In this document: one piece after another, positions 39,645 to 50,819 of the stretch
Numbering within the stretch: the stretch's first letter is position 1
How the letters are laid out: each line of letters opens with the position of its first letter
Assembly: GCA_011109175.1 (NCBI GenBank)
Contig: RDEW01000034.1
Coordinates: forward strand, 517,556 to 581,555
DNA length: 64,000 nucleotides
From: Dicyema japonicum
Taxonomy: Eukaryota; Dicyemida; Rhombozoa; Dicyemidae
Direction: 5' to 3'
The notes under the pieces: model-generated
Seen by the model: only the letters and a program-made list of their open reading frames with translations
Database searches by the model: none
Told to the model about the DNA's origin: nothing
Position numbers and translations under genes: made by a program

Positions 39645-40330
39645 GAACACTTCGAAAACTGATATGGTCGAGATCAAGCGGATGGAACGCATTACCAAAA
39701 ACTTGAGGAAGACCATAAAATTTGACTCGCTTCTTGGGGACTGTCAAGACATTGTGAGAAGGAAATTGTTATCTACTGTGATCATGGAAAAGCTTTTGAA
39801 AGGTTGGATCTAAAGGCGTCCTATTTGCCGATCATTCTGACTCAGATTGTATGAGGCTTTCGTGAAATTGATCCTACGTACAACTTTGGAAAATGGAGTA
39901 TCTCGAAAACCGACGGACGAAGGCTCGACACTCCTTTCATAGGAAGCAACTTCGTTCTCCTTTGGAACTAAAGTGTCAATGGGTGTAAGAAGTGAAGCAT
40001 TGTACAAAAGATGATGCTCTGTGCCGCTGAGTACCCTCATCGTGAAGATGCACTAGAAACTGTTTGATCGCAAGAATGGAGCGTGATACGCCAGCAAACA
40101 TCATCATGGAAGAATTCTTTGAAACATCTGGGGAAAAGTTCTGAGGCTTTTCCGAAGTCCTTAATGAAGATTTGAAACTAGTAAACAGAGCACTAAGGGA
40201 CGGTGCAGACCTCATTAGTCTGCTGAGTCTGGCATCAAATAGGAGAGGGTGGGAGAGACTAGTATCAAGGATCATACAAACGCTGCAGGAGTGGAATTAT
40301 AATAATAAAGTTTCTAATCTGATATGATTC
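39645..40330 (+). mobile_element. RTE-like LINE C-terminal fragment
   Basis: Scattered blocks read DLKLVNRALRDGADLISLLS, then SNRRGWERLVSRIIQTL, a form of the Leu-rich/RxxW end of RTE-like proteins that also occurs near 50,450. Many frame breaks. Confidence 0.5.
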
Positions 40331-40728
40331 TATGATTAGAGTTTCAAAACATTTCAAAAACCTCTCGTATGTGCCTTTCTCTGGATATCATGTTAAAGGC
40401 AACTTGACATCTCCATAGTTTGTCATATAAAAACTTATTCTGAATAAACTCTTTGCACAAATATGCCGTCTGGAGTAGTACGTGGAGATAAAGTGTCATT
40501 GGTTTCAACTTATGTTTGAACAAAGCATAATGAAGACACGGTCTTCCTTCAGTAAAAGATTATTGTTTTTCTCGATATAGTCTTTCGAAATAAGTGCTCT
40601 AAGCTAACTGCTGGAAAGAAATAGCATCATTTTTTTTATAATTTAACATTTTAATTATTTAATTAAAATTATTTGAGTATCGCGTCCGTGAGAAGGATTG
40701 AAAGTTTTCTAATTTGTATTAAATATTA
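40331..40728. other. Noncoding, 5' region of the next LINE
   Basis: AT-rich sequence upstream of the LINE ORF1 start; part of it may be the element's 5' UTR/internal promoter. Nothing else recognised. Confidence 0.35.
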
Positions 40729-43700
40729 ATGCCTGTCGTTAAAAAAGCTCCTACAAAGAAGATTACTAAAATCAAAAATACTACCTCTGGAGAGGTTTTA
40801 AAAGAGAGTTGTATTGAAAACGTTAAGACTACCTCTGGAGAGGTTTTAAAGGAGAGTTGTATTGAAAACGTTAAGGATCTGTCTCTGGAACCTGCTTTTG
40901 TATACTCTGGGAATGTTTTTTATACAAATCTCTGTTACGTCGTATGGGAGCCATCAAAATCTCTAACGTACTGTACACTTTGACTTGACAGGGTCTATCA
41001 GATTGAGCCACAAAGGCTCCGGGATCTTCCGCCTCGAATTCAAAAAGGAGAAGGACAAAAGGAACTTTTGTGAACATGTGAATGCTACTTCACCTTTTGG
41101 TCTTGGAAACCATTGCTTCAGTGAAATCCGAGGGAGACCGTCCAAAATTGTGTTGAAGAACCTGCCCTTTTGGGTTGATGATAACGACCTTTATGAATTT
41201 GTCAAGGAATTAGCTCTCTCTACTACGAGCATATGCCGTTTCTACAAGGGAGATAGGAAACTCCTTCTTGCAAAAGTTCTAGTTAGATCAAGGGCGGAGG
41301 CTACATCGCTTGTCAGTCTTGGTTTCAACGTCGCCCACGTGCCGATTACATGTGAATGGTACAGAAGAGGCCCACGTAGGTGTTTCAAATGCCAACTCTA
41401 TGGACACATATCTTCCTTCTGTAAGGACATTGTGCCAGATATGGTGGATGCCCAGTCGCCAAGAAATCTGATCAGAGGAGAGCAACTAAAAGCTATGGAC
41501 ATGCGATAATAGGCGATATTGGGAGAACGTGGACAGCAAAGACAGTTACGTCAAAGTCGGCACCTAAAATTCGTCGAAAACCGAACGATCCCGCCCAATC
41601 TATCAGAGAAGATATACACTGAAATATCGGAGATTATGTCACGGCTAAACTCTGTGCTCGATTGCTCATGTGGATTTAATGGAAACGGTCACCAAAATGT
41701 TTGAAGCAAGGACTAAAAATAGTGCTAGTGAATGCCCGATCCCTAGGGAAAAGGCATAATGAACTAGCACTACTTGCGAGGGCCTCCAAGATCAACATCT
41801 TGGTGGTCAATGAGACGAAATTAAAGAAAGCGAAGAGTAATATAATGACTGGATACAATTCTGTGGACGTTTTATGGAAGGCTGGAGTAGTTGCTGCTAC
41901 GGGAACGTCTATTTTCTACCGGGACTGCCTCCGAATTCGTAATCCAAAAGTTGTTTGTGATGTATTGTGTGAATTTGTAAGCATGGACGTTTGTTGCGAC
42001 GGAGTATGGATTAGTGTTGGAGGTCTATACTCCAAGAATCTTGAGACTTGTTCTACAGATATCACTGAGTTCTACAACAAAAATCCCTATACTATCTTAA
42101 TTGGGGATCTTAATTCGAAGAACACTAGTTATGGTTGTAGCAAGACAAATCAGGATGGACGACGTTTATAATTATTGTCTGATTCATGTGGCTTTGTGAT
42201 CCTTACGTCGGATGACCCAAATCATTTTTCTTATCATGGTGGCGACAAACTCGGCGTTTTTCGAGTATCGCCAGCTCTATCTGTGTATGTGGGAAAGCCA
42301 AAATCTCTGGATATCGGAAGCGACCATATTCCACAAGAATTAGTTATTAGTATAAGGCCAGATGTTATGGAAGATGCCTTCTTGAGGTTCAACATATCTC
42401 ATTTGGATTGGGCCCACTATAGAGTCTTCATATCCAATAATTTGTGTGTTTTACCGAGAGAATTTTCAACCATAGAATATATCAATACTGCAAGTCGAGA
42501 ACTAACGAATCTCATACAGTCATATCTTCACCTATATGCACGAAGGGTTTTCTCAAAAAATAATCATTATTTTGTGTCGCCAATTATTATGAGGCTTATT
42601 CGTGAGAGGAATCGCCTAAGGGCAAAGCAAAGGCGTTGTGTCGACAAAATAGATGGGAAATTCATATCAGACAGAATTAGGATGATGAAGGAAGCAATCA
42701 GGAATATATGGAAGGAAGAGACTGACCGTATATGGAAGGCTGAGGCTGCGAAAATTGATATAAAGAATCCCTCTTTTTGGAAATCCTATCAGAAGATGAT
42801 GTTTCCGAAGTCGGGGAGAAAAAAAATTATATTGAATAAACCAGACGGGGGAATATGCATAACGGAGGAAACACCTTCGATATTCAGGGATCAGCTCCAA
42901 AAAATTCCGAGTGTGAATCCGTGGAGTTTGATCCCTGATGACAAAAAGAAGGTGTCTGCCGATATATTTAAACACTCCAACGAGGAACTGCCAATTGCTG
43001 ATAGCACTGTCAGCGTCTTTGAGGTGATTACAGCTATCAGGGAATGCAAGATCAATGCTCCAGGATATGACCACATATCAATGAAACTTATCAAAGAGGG
43101 TCCGGATATTATATTTGACTATCTGTGATGTCTTTATGATGGGTGTTTACGACTTGTCCACATCCTTTTAATATGGAAGAAAGCTGATGTGAGGATGATT
43201 CCAAAACTAGGGAAGTCAAAGGGAGATCCGGCAAGCTAAAGACCAATTAGCTTAATATGTTATTTCGCGAAAGTGATTGAACGTATCATTTTCGAAAAGG
43301 CTAAGCAGACATATAGAAGAGAATGACTTTCTGACTCCGAGCAGTGGAGGTTTTCGTCCCAAAGAGGCTGTGCAGACTGTTTCTTTCTACTGAATTCTGA
43401 AATCATGAAAGCAAGGGATTCCAAAAGGCAAATAAACTTATTATGTCTTGACAACTCAAAAGCATTCGACAGTGTATGAAGCGTTGTTAAAGCAGCTTGT
43501 ATCAGCATGTGTTCCAAGATACCTATTTGTTTGGCTAAGAAATTATCTTCAGGAAAGACAATCTTTTGTGAAGGTGTGTGGAAATATATCCGATGCAAAA
43601 TCATTCAAGAGGGAGTACCACAAGGTTCGGTATTGAGCCCTATTCTGTTCAATATATTCATGGAAACGTATCTACCCCAAAAAGCATAAGACTATTTACC

Positions 43701-43765
43701 TTCTACTCTCTTGTAGGAAATGATATACTTATGATTAAATTAAAAAATGACATTTTATGGTTGTG
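40729..43765 (+). mobile_element. Family 2 LINE: gag + APE + RT, nearly full length
   Basis: ORF1 starts at 40,729 (MPVVKKAPTKKITKIKN) with a 48-bp coding tandem repeat, shifts frame near 40,980, then has an RRM-like region (KIVLKNLPFWVDDNDLYEFV) and a CCHC knuckle (CFKCQLYGHISSFC). ORF2 (41,701 on) has the APE endonuclease (KINILVVNETK, LIGDLNSKNTSYG, LDIGSDHIPQELV) with one in-frame TAA at 42,169-42,171. Next come KINAPGYDHISMKLIKEGPD and degraded RT. The expected YADD position reads GNDILMI. The 3' end is lost at about 43,765. It is dead, but is the clearest guide to the family's structure. Confidence 0.82.
40780..40875 (+). repeat. 48-bp exact tandem repeat in LINE ORF1
   Basis: Two adjacent 48-bp units encode TTSGEVLKESCIENVK twice; the only difference I see is one synonymous A/G change (AAAGAG versus AAGGAG). 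The unit length is a multiple of three, so the frame is kept. Confidence 0.9.
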
Positions 43766-43789
43766 ACTAATGTACAGTAGATGACATCG

Positions 43790-44235
43790 TGTAACTAATG
43801 ATAATATGGTTTTCATTCCCAAATGCAAAAATGTCAACCATAATTAATAGAAGAGAAGATCCATGGAAAACATGATTTAGCTTTCGTTGTGCCGAAGAGA
43901 TGACGTTGTCGATGTGTTTGCTGAAGGTTAAGAGTGGGTCGCAAGTTACGCCCAGTATCTTTACCGAGTTGGTCGTGGGGATTGAGTTTCCTTTTATGGT
44001 TGCACATGGAGCGGAGTTTGTCAATATTCTGTTTGTTGTGAAAATTGTTGTATAAGACTTTTCGGGACTTGTATGTAGAATGTTCTTAACGAGACAACAG
44101 TTCAGATCGATCAATGAAGCTTGTATCGGTAAACAGCAGTATTAACGCACTGGTTTTTGACTGCGACGATTATATCATCCGCATATGCCAGAACCAGAGA
44201 ATCGTCACTCAAAGGAGTATTTTCTCCAGAATTAT
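43790..44235 (-). mobile_element. Family 1 LINE RT fragment
   Basis: Minus strand: LVLAYADDIIVAVKNQ (RT motif C) near 44,190, and after a frame break SVKILGVTCDPLLTFSKHID near 43,950. Truncated on both sides, abutting the family 2 LINE in opposite orientation. Confidence 0.75.
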
Positions 44236-44314
44236 TTATTTATCATAATTTTATTTTGTTTAATTAAAGTTAATAATTAATTTATAATTTTAAATTATCA
44301 ATAAATATAATTAA

Positions 44315-45760
44315 ATGTGTTCTAGTGGTCCTCGACTTCGTCCAATAATAGCAGTGGTTGGACCAACTGGTTGTGGCAAATCACAAATAGCGCTCGCATT
44401 GGCTCAAAGATTTAATGGTTGCATAATCAACGCAGATGCAATGCAAGTAAGTCATACAATTATTGAGTTATACAAAGGACTGAATATCATCACTAATAAG
44501 TCTAGTGAGGAAGAAATAAAGTCATGTCCTCATTATTTGATTGACTTTTTGGATCCACTAACAGAGAATTACAATGTGAGGAAATATTCCGAATCAGCTT
44601 TGAGGATAATAAAAGAAATACACGATAAGTCCAACTCCCCAGTTATTATTGAAGGTGGGACTAATTATTACTTGGAATCAATTCTCTTTGAATCTCTATT
44701 AGAATTACAGTAATCTTACTTGACTTGTTTAGGCCAACCAAATTTACTAAACATAAAAGTGAATCAGCAAAGGATGAAATGGAATGTGTATACACGTCTG
44801 AGGAATGTAAAGAGAATCATAAATATTTGATGGAGATAGATCCTGCTTTCGGAGAGAAATTCCACCCAAACGACTCACGTAAAATAAAAAAGTATATAAA
44901 TCATATAACAAAGAGCTATTAAAGTTTATGAACAAACGGGAAGACGAATGAGTGAGTTGTATTCCCAACAACGAGAGGGGGTAAAATATAGACTGAGATT
45001 CACTGATTTTTGTTTACTTTATATTTATAGGGACCTGAAAGGTAATGATTGTATTTAATAAAAGAACTGGACTCGTTAATTGACAAAAGAGTTGACAAAA
45101 TGTTAGAACGTGGACTTGTTGACGAATTATTAAATTTTCATAGGAGATATAATGAAATGAGAAAGGACAAGAAAGGGTATATTAAATATAATATTAGAAA
45201 ATATGATTATGAGCATGGAATATTTCAATGTATTGGTTTTAAGGAGTTTCACGAATATTTGATTAATAATGATGGATTATTTAATAAATGTATATATTAT
45301 AATTATATTAGGTGTTAGTACAATCAAACAATCCACCAAACGATATGCTAGACAACAAATTAAGTGGATTAATAAACGATTTATTACACGTTTGCTTACT
45401 TGTTATTATAGAATATAATCATTTCTATGCTTATAAACTTGATTCTACTAATTGTCATGATTTGTCTCACCATATTATCCCTCAGGCTATCACCATTGTT
45501 GATGATTACTTGAATGTACTCTTATTATTCTATTAAAGGCACGTGAGTGTATGTTTCAACAAATTAAGATTAACTATCCTAAGGAAAATACAAATGGAGT
45601 TGTTATGAGAAGGTGTGATCTTTGTGAAATGGATTTCTTTGTTAATGATGAGACCTGGGGTGATCATTCTAAAACCAAGAGACACAAACTGGCTGTTAAG
45701 CTAAAGAAGAGGAAAATAAAAGATACAATTCATATTTTTAATAAAATTATATTAAATTGA
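44315..45760 (+). CDS. TRIT1: TRIT1-like tRNA dimethylallyltransferase
   Basis: Transfers dimethylallyl to A37 of tRNAs reading UNN codons (i6A). The ATG at 44,315 gives [20 protein letters not shown] with P-loop GPTGCGKS, then INADAMQ (substrate-binding D), [57 protein letters not shown] and [14 protein letters not shown]. It ends with the eukaryotic C2H2 finger: [18 protein letters not shown], then TKRHK. Introns: 44447-44467, 44710-44732, 44892-44913, 45042-45064, 45290-45311, 45390-45411, 45516-45538 (21-23 nt). The first is in frame without a stop but interrupts DAMQ|LYKGL. No obvious mitochondrial presequence. Confidence 0.95.
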
Positions 45761-45959
45761 TTTAATGTTTTACACTATTGGTACCTTATTAATATACTTG
45801 TCTGCTTCGATGTACATAACTCTACGCCTTTGTGTCAAATGGACTCTTGACACTCTCATATGGGGTCGTAGATATAAAGGAATGGTTGTAAATTACTTCC
45901 GTTCCAACCAAGAAATCCACTATGTTTGTCCACGTCACTATAAGACAATGGTAGGTTTT
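45761..45959. other. Unassigned, LINE-adjacent
   Basis: An open frame starting MFYTIGTLLIYLSASMYITL follows TRIT1 closely. It may be part of the next LINE copy or spurious. Confidence 0.25.
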
Positions 45960-46690
45960 TTCAGGCATCCATCTCCCATCGATTTCTTGTGTAGACACTC
46001 TCTGTGTCTCCATCCAAGTTTCAGTTCACCCTATTTACTACAAACGGAAGATTTAAAGGTGGATTCTATGTATTCCCATAAAACATGCTTATTCCTTCTA
46101 CGCGAATCCAGAAGATCCTTGGAATGACATTCGACTCTCCAGTCATACAGAGGAAGTGTTAACCAAGGGGCTTCGAAAGTGGAACGTCCTAAAGCTTCCA
46201 TAAAGAAGAGCCCCTTCCCATCTACAGGTTGCATCAGCAAACTATATCTTCAGGTTATTGTGGCGACAATTGAATATGCCTATTGTGCCTGGAGATTAGC
46301 TTTTTTCTCTTCTAATGTCAAGCGTATAAACTTCTCAGACAAAATCAAGCGGCATATGCAATCAGACACTATATCCATCTCCAGTTTCCTTTCAGTGGCG
46401 GAGAGTTTAGAAATGGTCAGGGGTTCATACATATCTGCATATCTGCAAGGAGCTAGGTAGCCCATTCAGGGAAAGAGCAGCCCATACAGATGAATTCAGA
46501 TCGACCATAAAAAAGCGTACCCCGATAGAATTCCTATGCAGGTATAAAAGAAGGAACTTCCGAAGGGCAGTTGGATCACAAACGGAGAATTTGAAAAGAA
46601 TTCTAGGGATGTTGGAGGCTGAGATCACTTAATTAGTGAGTTAATCCTTTCTTTCTTGGTAGGCTTTGGGTTTTAAATAAATAACCATTA
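45960..46690 (+). mobile_element. Family 1 LINE 3' fragment
   Basis: LTKGLRKWNVLKLP-like thumb region near 46,150, then AAHTDEFRSTIKKRTPIEFL and RNFRRAVGSQTENLKRILGM. It ends with the family 3' signature (ATCACTTAATTAGTGAGTTA) and TTTTAAATAAATAACC. 5'-truncated with frame breaks. Confidence 0.75.
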
Positions 46691-47121
46691 ACAATTTCTA
46701 ATTAAAGACACTTCCGGGAAGCGATGTGATCCATAGCAGACAACTCGAGGAGAATCCGAAAATTACTAGTAGCTAAGACCACTTAATTAGTTGGCATATA
46801 AAAATATTGAATTTGTTAATGTAGACACGTGACCTTGATTATATCCTGTTCTCCCGGTGATATTCTTTCCCAGCATACATCTCTTTGAAAGTATCCGCTA
46901 TTATGTGAATTCTTCCACTGGAGTAAGGAAGAGAGAAATCATTTTTGGATGCCGCCCTTGAATTGGGCGTCTCTTAAATTGCGTGGATCCAATGATGATG
47001 CCTCTAAGAATTAAAGGAAACAAAGGACGAAGAGGAAATACTTCTATCAAGTAGGTGGATCTATGTAAAAATTATCAATTTTACAATAATATTAAAATTT
47101 ATATTAAATATAATAATTTGA
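46691..47121. promoter_or_regulatory. Upstream region of metaxin-2
   Basis: Unassigned sequence between a LINE tail and the metaxin-2 ATG. The 80 bp before the ATG are very AT-rich. It is the likely promoter region; no motif assigned. Confidence 0.3.
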
Positions 47122-48039
47122 ATGAGTCTCGTGTGTAACGTGGAGGATTTTGTAAAATACAGTAATTAATGCTACTAAATTAAAGAATCAATTCCACTAC
47201 CAGAAGTGATCTCATTATATCAAAATAACACTCAAATATTACCACATCAGTATTCCCACTGTGTTGCAATCAGAACATTATTTAAAATAATAAAATTACC
47301 ATATCAAATCGAATATTATTCAAATGCTGAGGACATTTCTCCCAACGGTATTCACTTTATTTACAAACAGGACAAATCCCCTTCATAAAATGCGGTCCCT
47401 TACTTATTTCTGGATTGCAGTCTATTCTCAGATTTTTGGACTTTAAAGTAAAACATTAAGTTTTATTTTGAAACTCTCTCCTTCATTGAAATTAGCTCAA
47501 TGTACACGTGACTTGATGTGGTCTTCAATATACTCACTACATGCTGATTTAACAGATTGTGAAGTTTATTTTAAATTTAAATTAGACTTATATCACGTGG
47601 TGTGATAACCAAACTTACGAGAAAGTATTTTGGGGGACTTTATTTAGTCGACCCGATTACTGGTTGGGAGTTGTCTCCCATTCCCTTTGAATGTAATAGT
47701 TCCTTGGAGTAAACGAAGGGAAATACAAAGAAAGCACTATTCGTCCAAAAACACTCCAAAAAGTCGTGAAGAGGTTGATTTGGTTATTATGTTGGTATTG
47801 GAAATGATTACAAGATCGTTCAGTCTGCTGTCTAATATTTTGGGAGAAAAGGAGTACTTTCTATCAGAATGGTTATACGTGTGAATATGTGTAGTGCGTG
47901 TGAGTTGGATGCAGTGGCTTATGGGCATATTATAGTATTTATGAGTGATGGAGTGTGTAATTCATTCTGTCACGATTATTTTACTATGCATCACAATTTA
48001 GTTGACTTTTGTCTTAGATTTAATAACTTTTATTCATAA
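47122..48039 (+). CDS. MTX2: Metaxin-2-like mitochondrial import protein
   Basis: Outer-membrane SAM-associated metaxin with a GST-like fold. ATG 47,122: MSLVCNVEDFVKY joins SIPLPEVISLYQNN (the SLYQ block of metaxin-2). Then EYYSNAEDISPNG+QIPFIK (NAE.MSPSGKVPF block), GLQSILRFLDF, LSPSLKLAQCTRDLMW, YITWCDNQTYEK, PFPLNVIVPWSKRREIQRK, and CELDAVAYGHI (the TELDA motif), ending NFYS. Introns: 47162-47185, 47348-47370, 47564-47585, 47625-47647, 47872-47894 (22-24 nt). The join near 47,445 has no canonical GT-AG solution that keeps the frame. The last 20 coding bases overlap the end of MMAA on the other strand. Confidence 0.9.
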
Positions 48040-49127
48040 ATTCATCAATAACCAAGTCCACAGCCTGTGATGATGTAATAATATCCTTGGAGACCATTTC
48101 TTGAAGTGAGACTATTTTATCACAATATTTATCATTAAATAATTCCCACAATGAGTTTTGGAGGGAATTTTTAAACCAAAATTGTTTCTGACATGTCCGA
48201 TTCCTCCAAAACTCCCCACTTTCAGTCATTATGTCCTTAAACTGACCCATTTTCTCATATAATCCATCAAATCCCTCCCTTGTAGTAGAAGACACCCTCA
48301 CAACCTAAAATCCCCCATATTCAGACCTTAGGATTCCAATTGGGAGATTTATGAGATAAAAACTTTAAGGCATTCTGATAGTCAGACTGAACTCGTTTAG
48401 ATTCCTTTACCAAGTCAGAGTCACTTTTTGTGACCACGATTATATCACTCAGTTCAGTGATTCCCCGTTTCATTCCTAGTTTCCCAAATAGGAATACCCT
48501 GCATTTCATCCCCCGCGGATGGTGGAATCAGTAAAAGGAATAGATCTACCATTTCTGCCACGGCGGTCTCCGATTGGCCAACACCGACTGTCTCGATGAG
48601 AATGATGTTGTATTTGGCAGCCTCACAGAGGACGATCACTTCGTTAGTGACCTTTGCGACTCCACCAAGGACTCCTCCTGTGGGGGACGGTCTCACATAG
48701 GCGTTCTTGTTTGTTGAAAGCAAAGGCATTCTGACTTTGTCTCCCAAAAGAGAACCTTTCGTTACAACACAAGTACCTCCTCTTTTGACGGAGGAAGGGT
48801 CCACTGCCAGGACGGCGACCTGTTGTCTCTTTGAAGCAAATAAGTACCGAATGACTCAATAAATGTGCTTTTACCAGCGCCTGGTGGGCCAGAAATTCCA
48901 ATTCTGAATGTATTTGACGCTGTTTTGTTGGCATTTTGTTGACATTGTGCCAATATTTGTTGTCCAACAGCACGCTTTTGTAGATTTGTTGACTCCACCA
49001 TTGTTACTGAGCGAGACAAGGCTGATCTACTTCCCAAAATGATTTCATTAAACAGATCTGAGGCCATCGTGGAAACTGTCTCAATTTTGGTTGATAATGT
49101 CCTCATTAATAATTGCGGTATCTTCAT
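48020..49127 (-). CDS. MMAA: MMAA-like methylmalonyl-CoA mutase GTPase
   Basis: G3E-type GTPase chaperone that loads cobalamin onto mitochondrial methylmalonyl-CoA mutase (ArgK/MeaB family). Start 49,127 ([14 protein letters not shown]; Arg/Ser-rich, presequence-like). Conserved: [18 protein letters not shown] (Walker A), [51 protein letters not shown] (G3), AGDEMQG, VVTKSD (G4) and a C-terminal helical domain ending [10 protein letters not shown]. Introns: 48756-48776 (21 nt), 48476-48497 (22), 48305-48326 (22). Between FG and VAVLAV (about 48,830-48,850) the frame must shift by one base and no GT-AG intron fixes it. This is either a sequence error or a disabling mutation. The 3' end overlaps metaxin-2. 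Confidence 0.92.
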
Positions 49128-49255
49128 ATTGACTGAAATATTAAATTTGAAATATTCAACAATAATTCGTGATTAATTAATTCTAATTAATTTAAAAAAT
49201 CAATAAATTCATTATTTTTAAATGTTTTGTAGTTATTGTTAATAAATTCGATTTT

Positions 49256-49270
49256 TATAGAGAATACAAG
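49256..49270. repeat. Left target-site duplication
   Basis: TATAGAGAATACAAG, exactly repeated at 49,540-49,554 on the other side of the LINE fragment. This is direct evidence of target-primed insertion. Confidence 0.95.
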
Positions 49271-49539
49271 GCTTCATCTGTCTGTGTGGCCAAGAAACAA
49301 GTCGTTTCTTCCATTCAAGGCTAAAGGCTTCAAATACACGAAATTTGGGAAAAACCCCACTCCTCTTCAAACCCTAATGAAAGATGATCGTCGTTTATTC
49401 AGGAAAGCCGTGGGTACTCTGGAGGAACACAGGAAAAACCTTTTGATCCTGTTGAGGCGTACGGGATCACTTAATTAGTTGGATTACTCCTTCTTTCTTG
49501 GTGTTCCCTTTTCGGGGTTATTAAATAAATAATAAATAA
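49271..49539 (+). mobile_element. Family 1 LINE, 269-bp 5'-truncated insertion
   Basis: Begins within the C-terminal coding region (SSVCVAKKQVVSSIQG in one frame, then TPLQTLMKDDRRLFRKAVGT) and runs through ATCACTTAATTAGTTGG and CTTTCTTGGTGTTCCC to a TTATTAAATAAATAATAAAT tail. Flanked by perfect 15-bp duplications. The sequence is close to the copies at 54,430-55,489 and 61,661-62,204. Confidence 0.95.
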
Positions 49540-49554
49540 TATAGAGAATACAAG
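49540..49554. repeat. Right target-site duplication
   Basis: TATAGAGAATACAAG; identical to 49,256-49,270. Confidence 0.95.
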
Positions 49555-50570
49555 ATATTAATCGGATGTCTCCAAGAGACAAAAATATCGAAGGAGTTTG
49601 AAATCTTATACAAGAGAACAGGAACTGAGCCAATATCATGTGAGATTACTGATTCAAGATGAAGGCTTTTTTGATACATACTCCGCCACGATATGGGGAC
49701 CCCTGCCAACATAGCAATGGAGGAGTAGTTTGTCTTAGAAGCTTCTCGTTTCCGCGGTTATTCTAGATGAAGATCTCAGGATACGCTACGGAACATGGCA
49801 ACGGATCGAAAAAGATGGGGGACGTTAATTAGATTGTTAACTTTTCGTGTTGCACATGCTTTGTCATGATCTTGGCATCGCGTACGTGCCTATAATAATA
49901 ATACAGGAAGTTCTCTCACCTGAAAAATACACTGGGCAAATTGAGTGAATAATTCCTAATCGTAAACCCAGACAAAACCATAATAACCGAAATCAAAAGA
50001 ATGGAAAACATCCTTGAATAACGTTGGCGACATTTTAATCAGCTTGGATCCCTACTGGGGACAAAGAAGACATCAAAAGGAAAACACTTGTAGGAGTAGC
50101 AATGCAAAAACTCAAAGTGATGGCTGAAAGGACTTGATGTTAATCAACGGATGTTTAATGCATTTGTGAAACCAATACTCACCTGTAATGCTGGTACTTG
50201 GGTCTGTTCGATTAAGGAATCGATGGCTCTATTTTTATTTACTTGACAGGTTCTCGAATGCTGGAATTTTAAAAAAATGCAAGAGTAGGCTTCTAAACCA
50301 GGACATCACTGACGCCTGGTGGAGAATGTTTGGACACATCCTGCGTATGGATCTCGCTACCCCAGCGAATGTGGCGATGGAGGATCATTTTATGTTCGAG
50401 TGGAAATGCTTCCGTGGCGGAACAAGGATAACACTCCATATCATACTTTTCAAAGACCTCCACAGAGCGGGGTTAATGACTAAAGACGGGAGACGATCTG
50501 GACGAGCTGAGATCGATTGCGTGTAACCGCGAAGGATGGAAGAGGCTAACTAATAACATTGTTTCTTGTG
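49555..50570 (+). mobile_element. RTE-like LINE C-terminal remnants
   Basis: From about 50,130: MFNAFVKPILTCNAGTWV, LLDRFSNAGILKKCKSRLLN and WWRMFGHILRMDLATPANVA (the FGH(I/V)LRM motif of RTE-like C-termini), then LHRAGL and EEAN. The segment 49,555-49,860 shows a similar but more decayed HILRM-like end, suggesting two overlapping copies. Frames are broken. Confidence 0.6.
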
Positions 50571-50819
50571 TTTTCATACTTTTCTATAACCATTATGCCA
50601 AGGCGATAAGTGCTTATACAGTCTGGCTTTTGATTTTGAATTTTTGACAGAAGAGTAATTTAAAGATTGAATGAATTTGTTTTTCATGACATGTAGCATT
50701 GTCGAGGAATATAAGGATTTTTTGAGTTTTCATTTTTCATTATCCTTTGTCCAACATAGTTACAGCACGAAAAAAAAGAAATTTTTTATTTGCTCTGTTT
50801 AAAAATTTCATATGGCTCG

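Noticed and set aside
40729-43765. Intact autonomous LINE
   Set aside because: ORF1 frame shift, an in-frame TAA in the endonuclease, a degraded RT catalytic motif and a missing 3' end.
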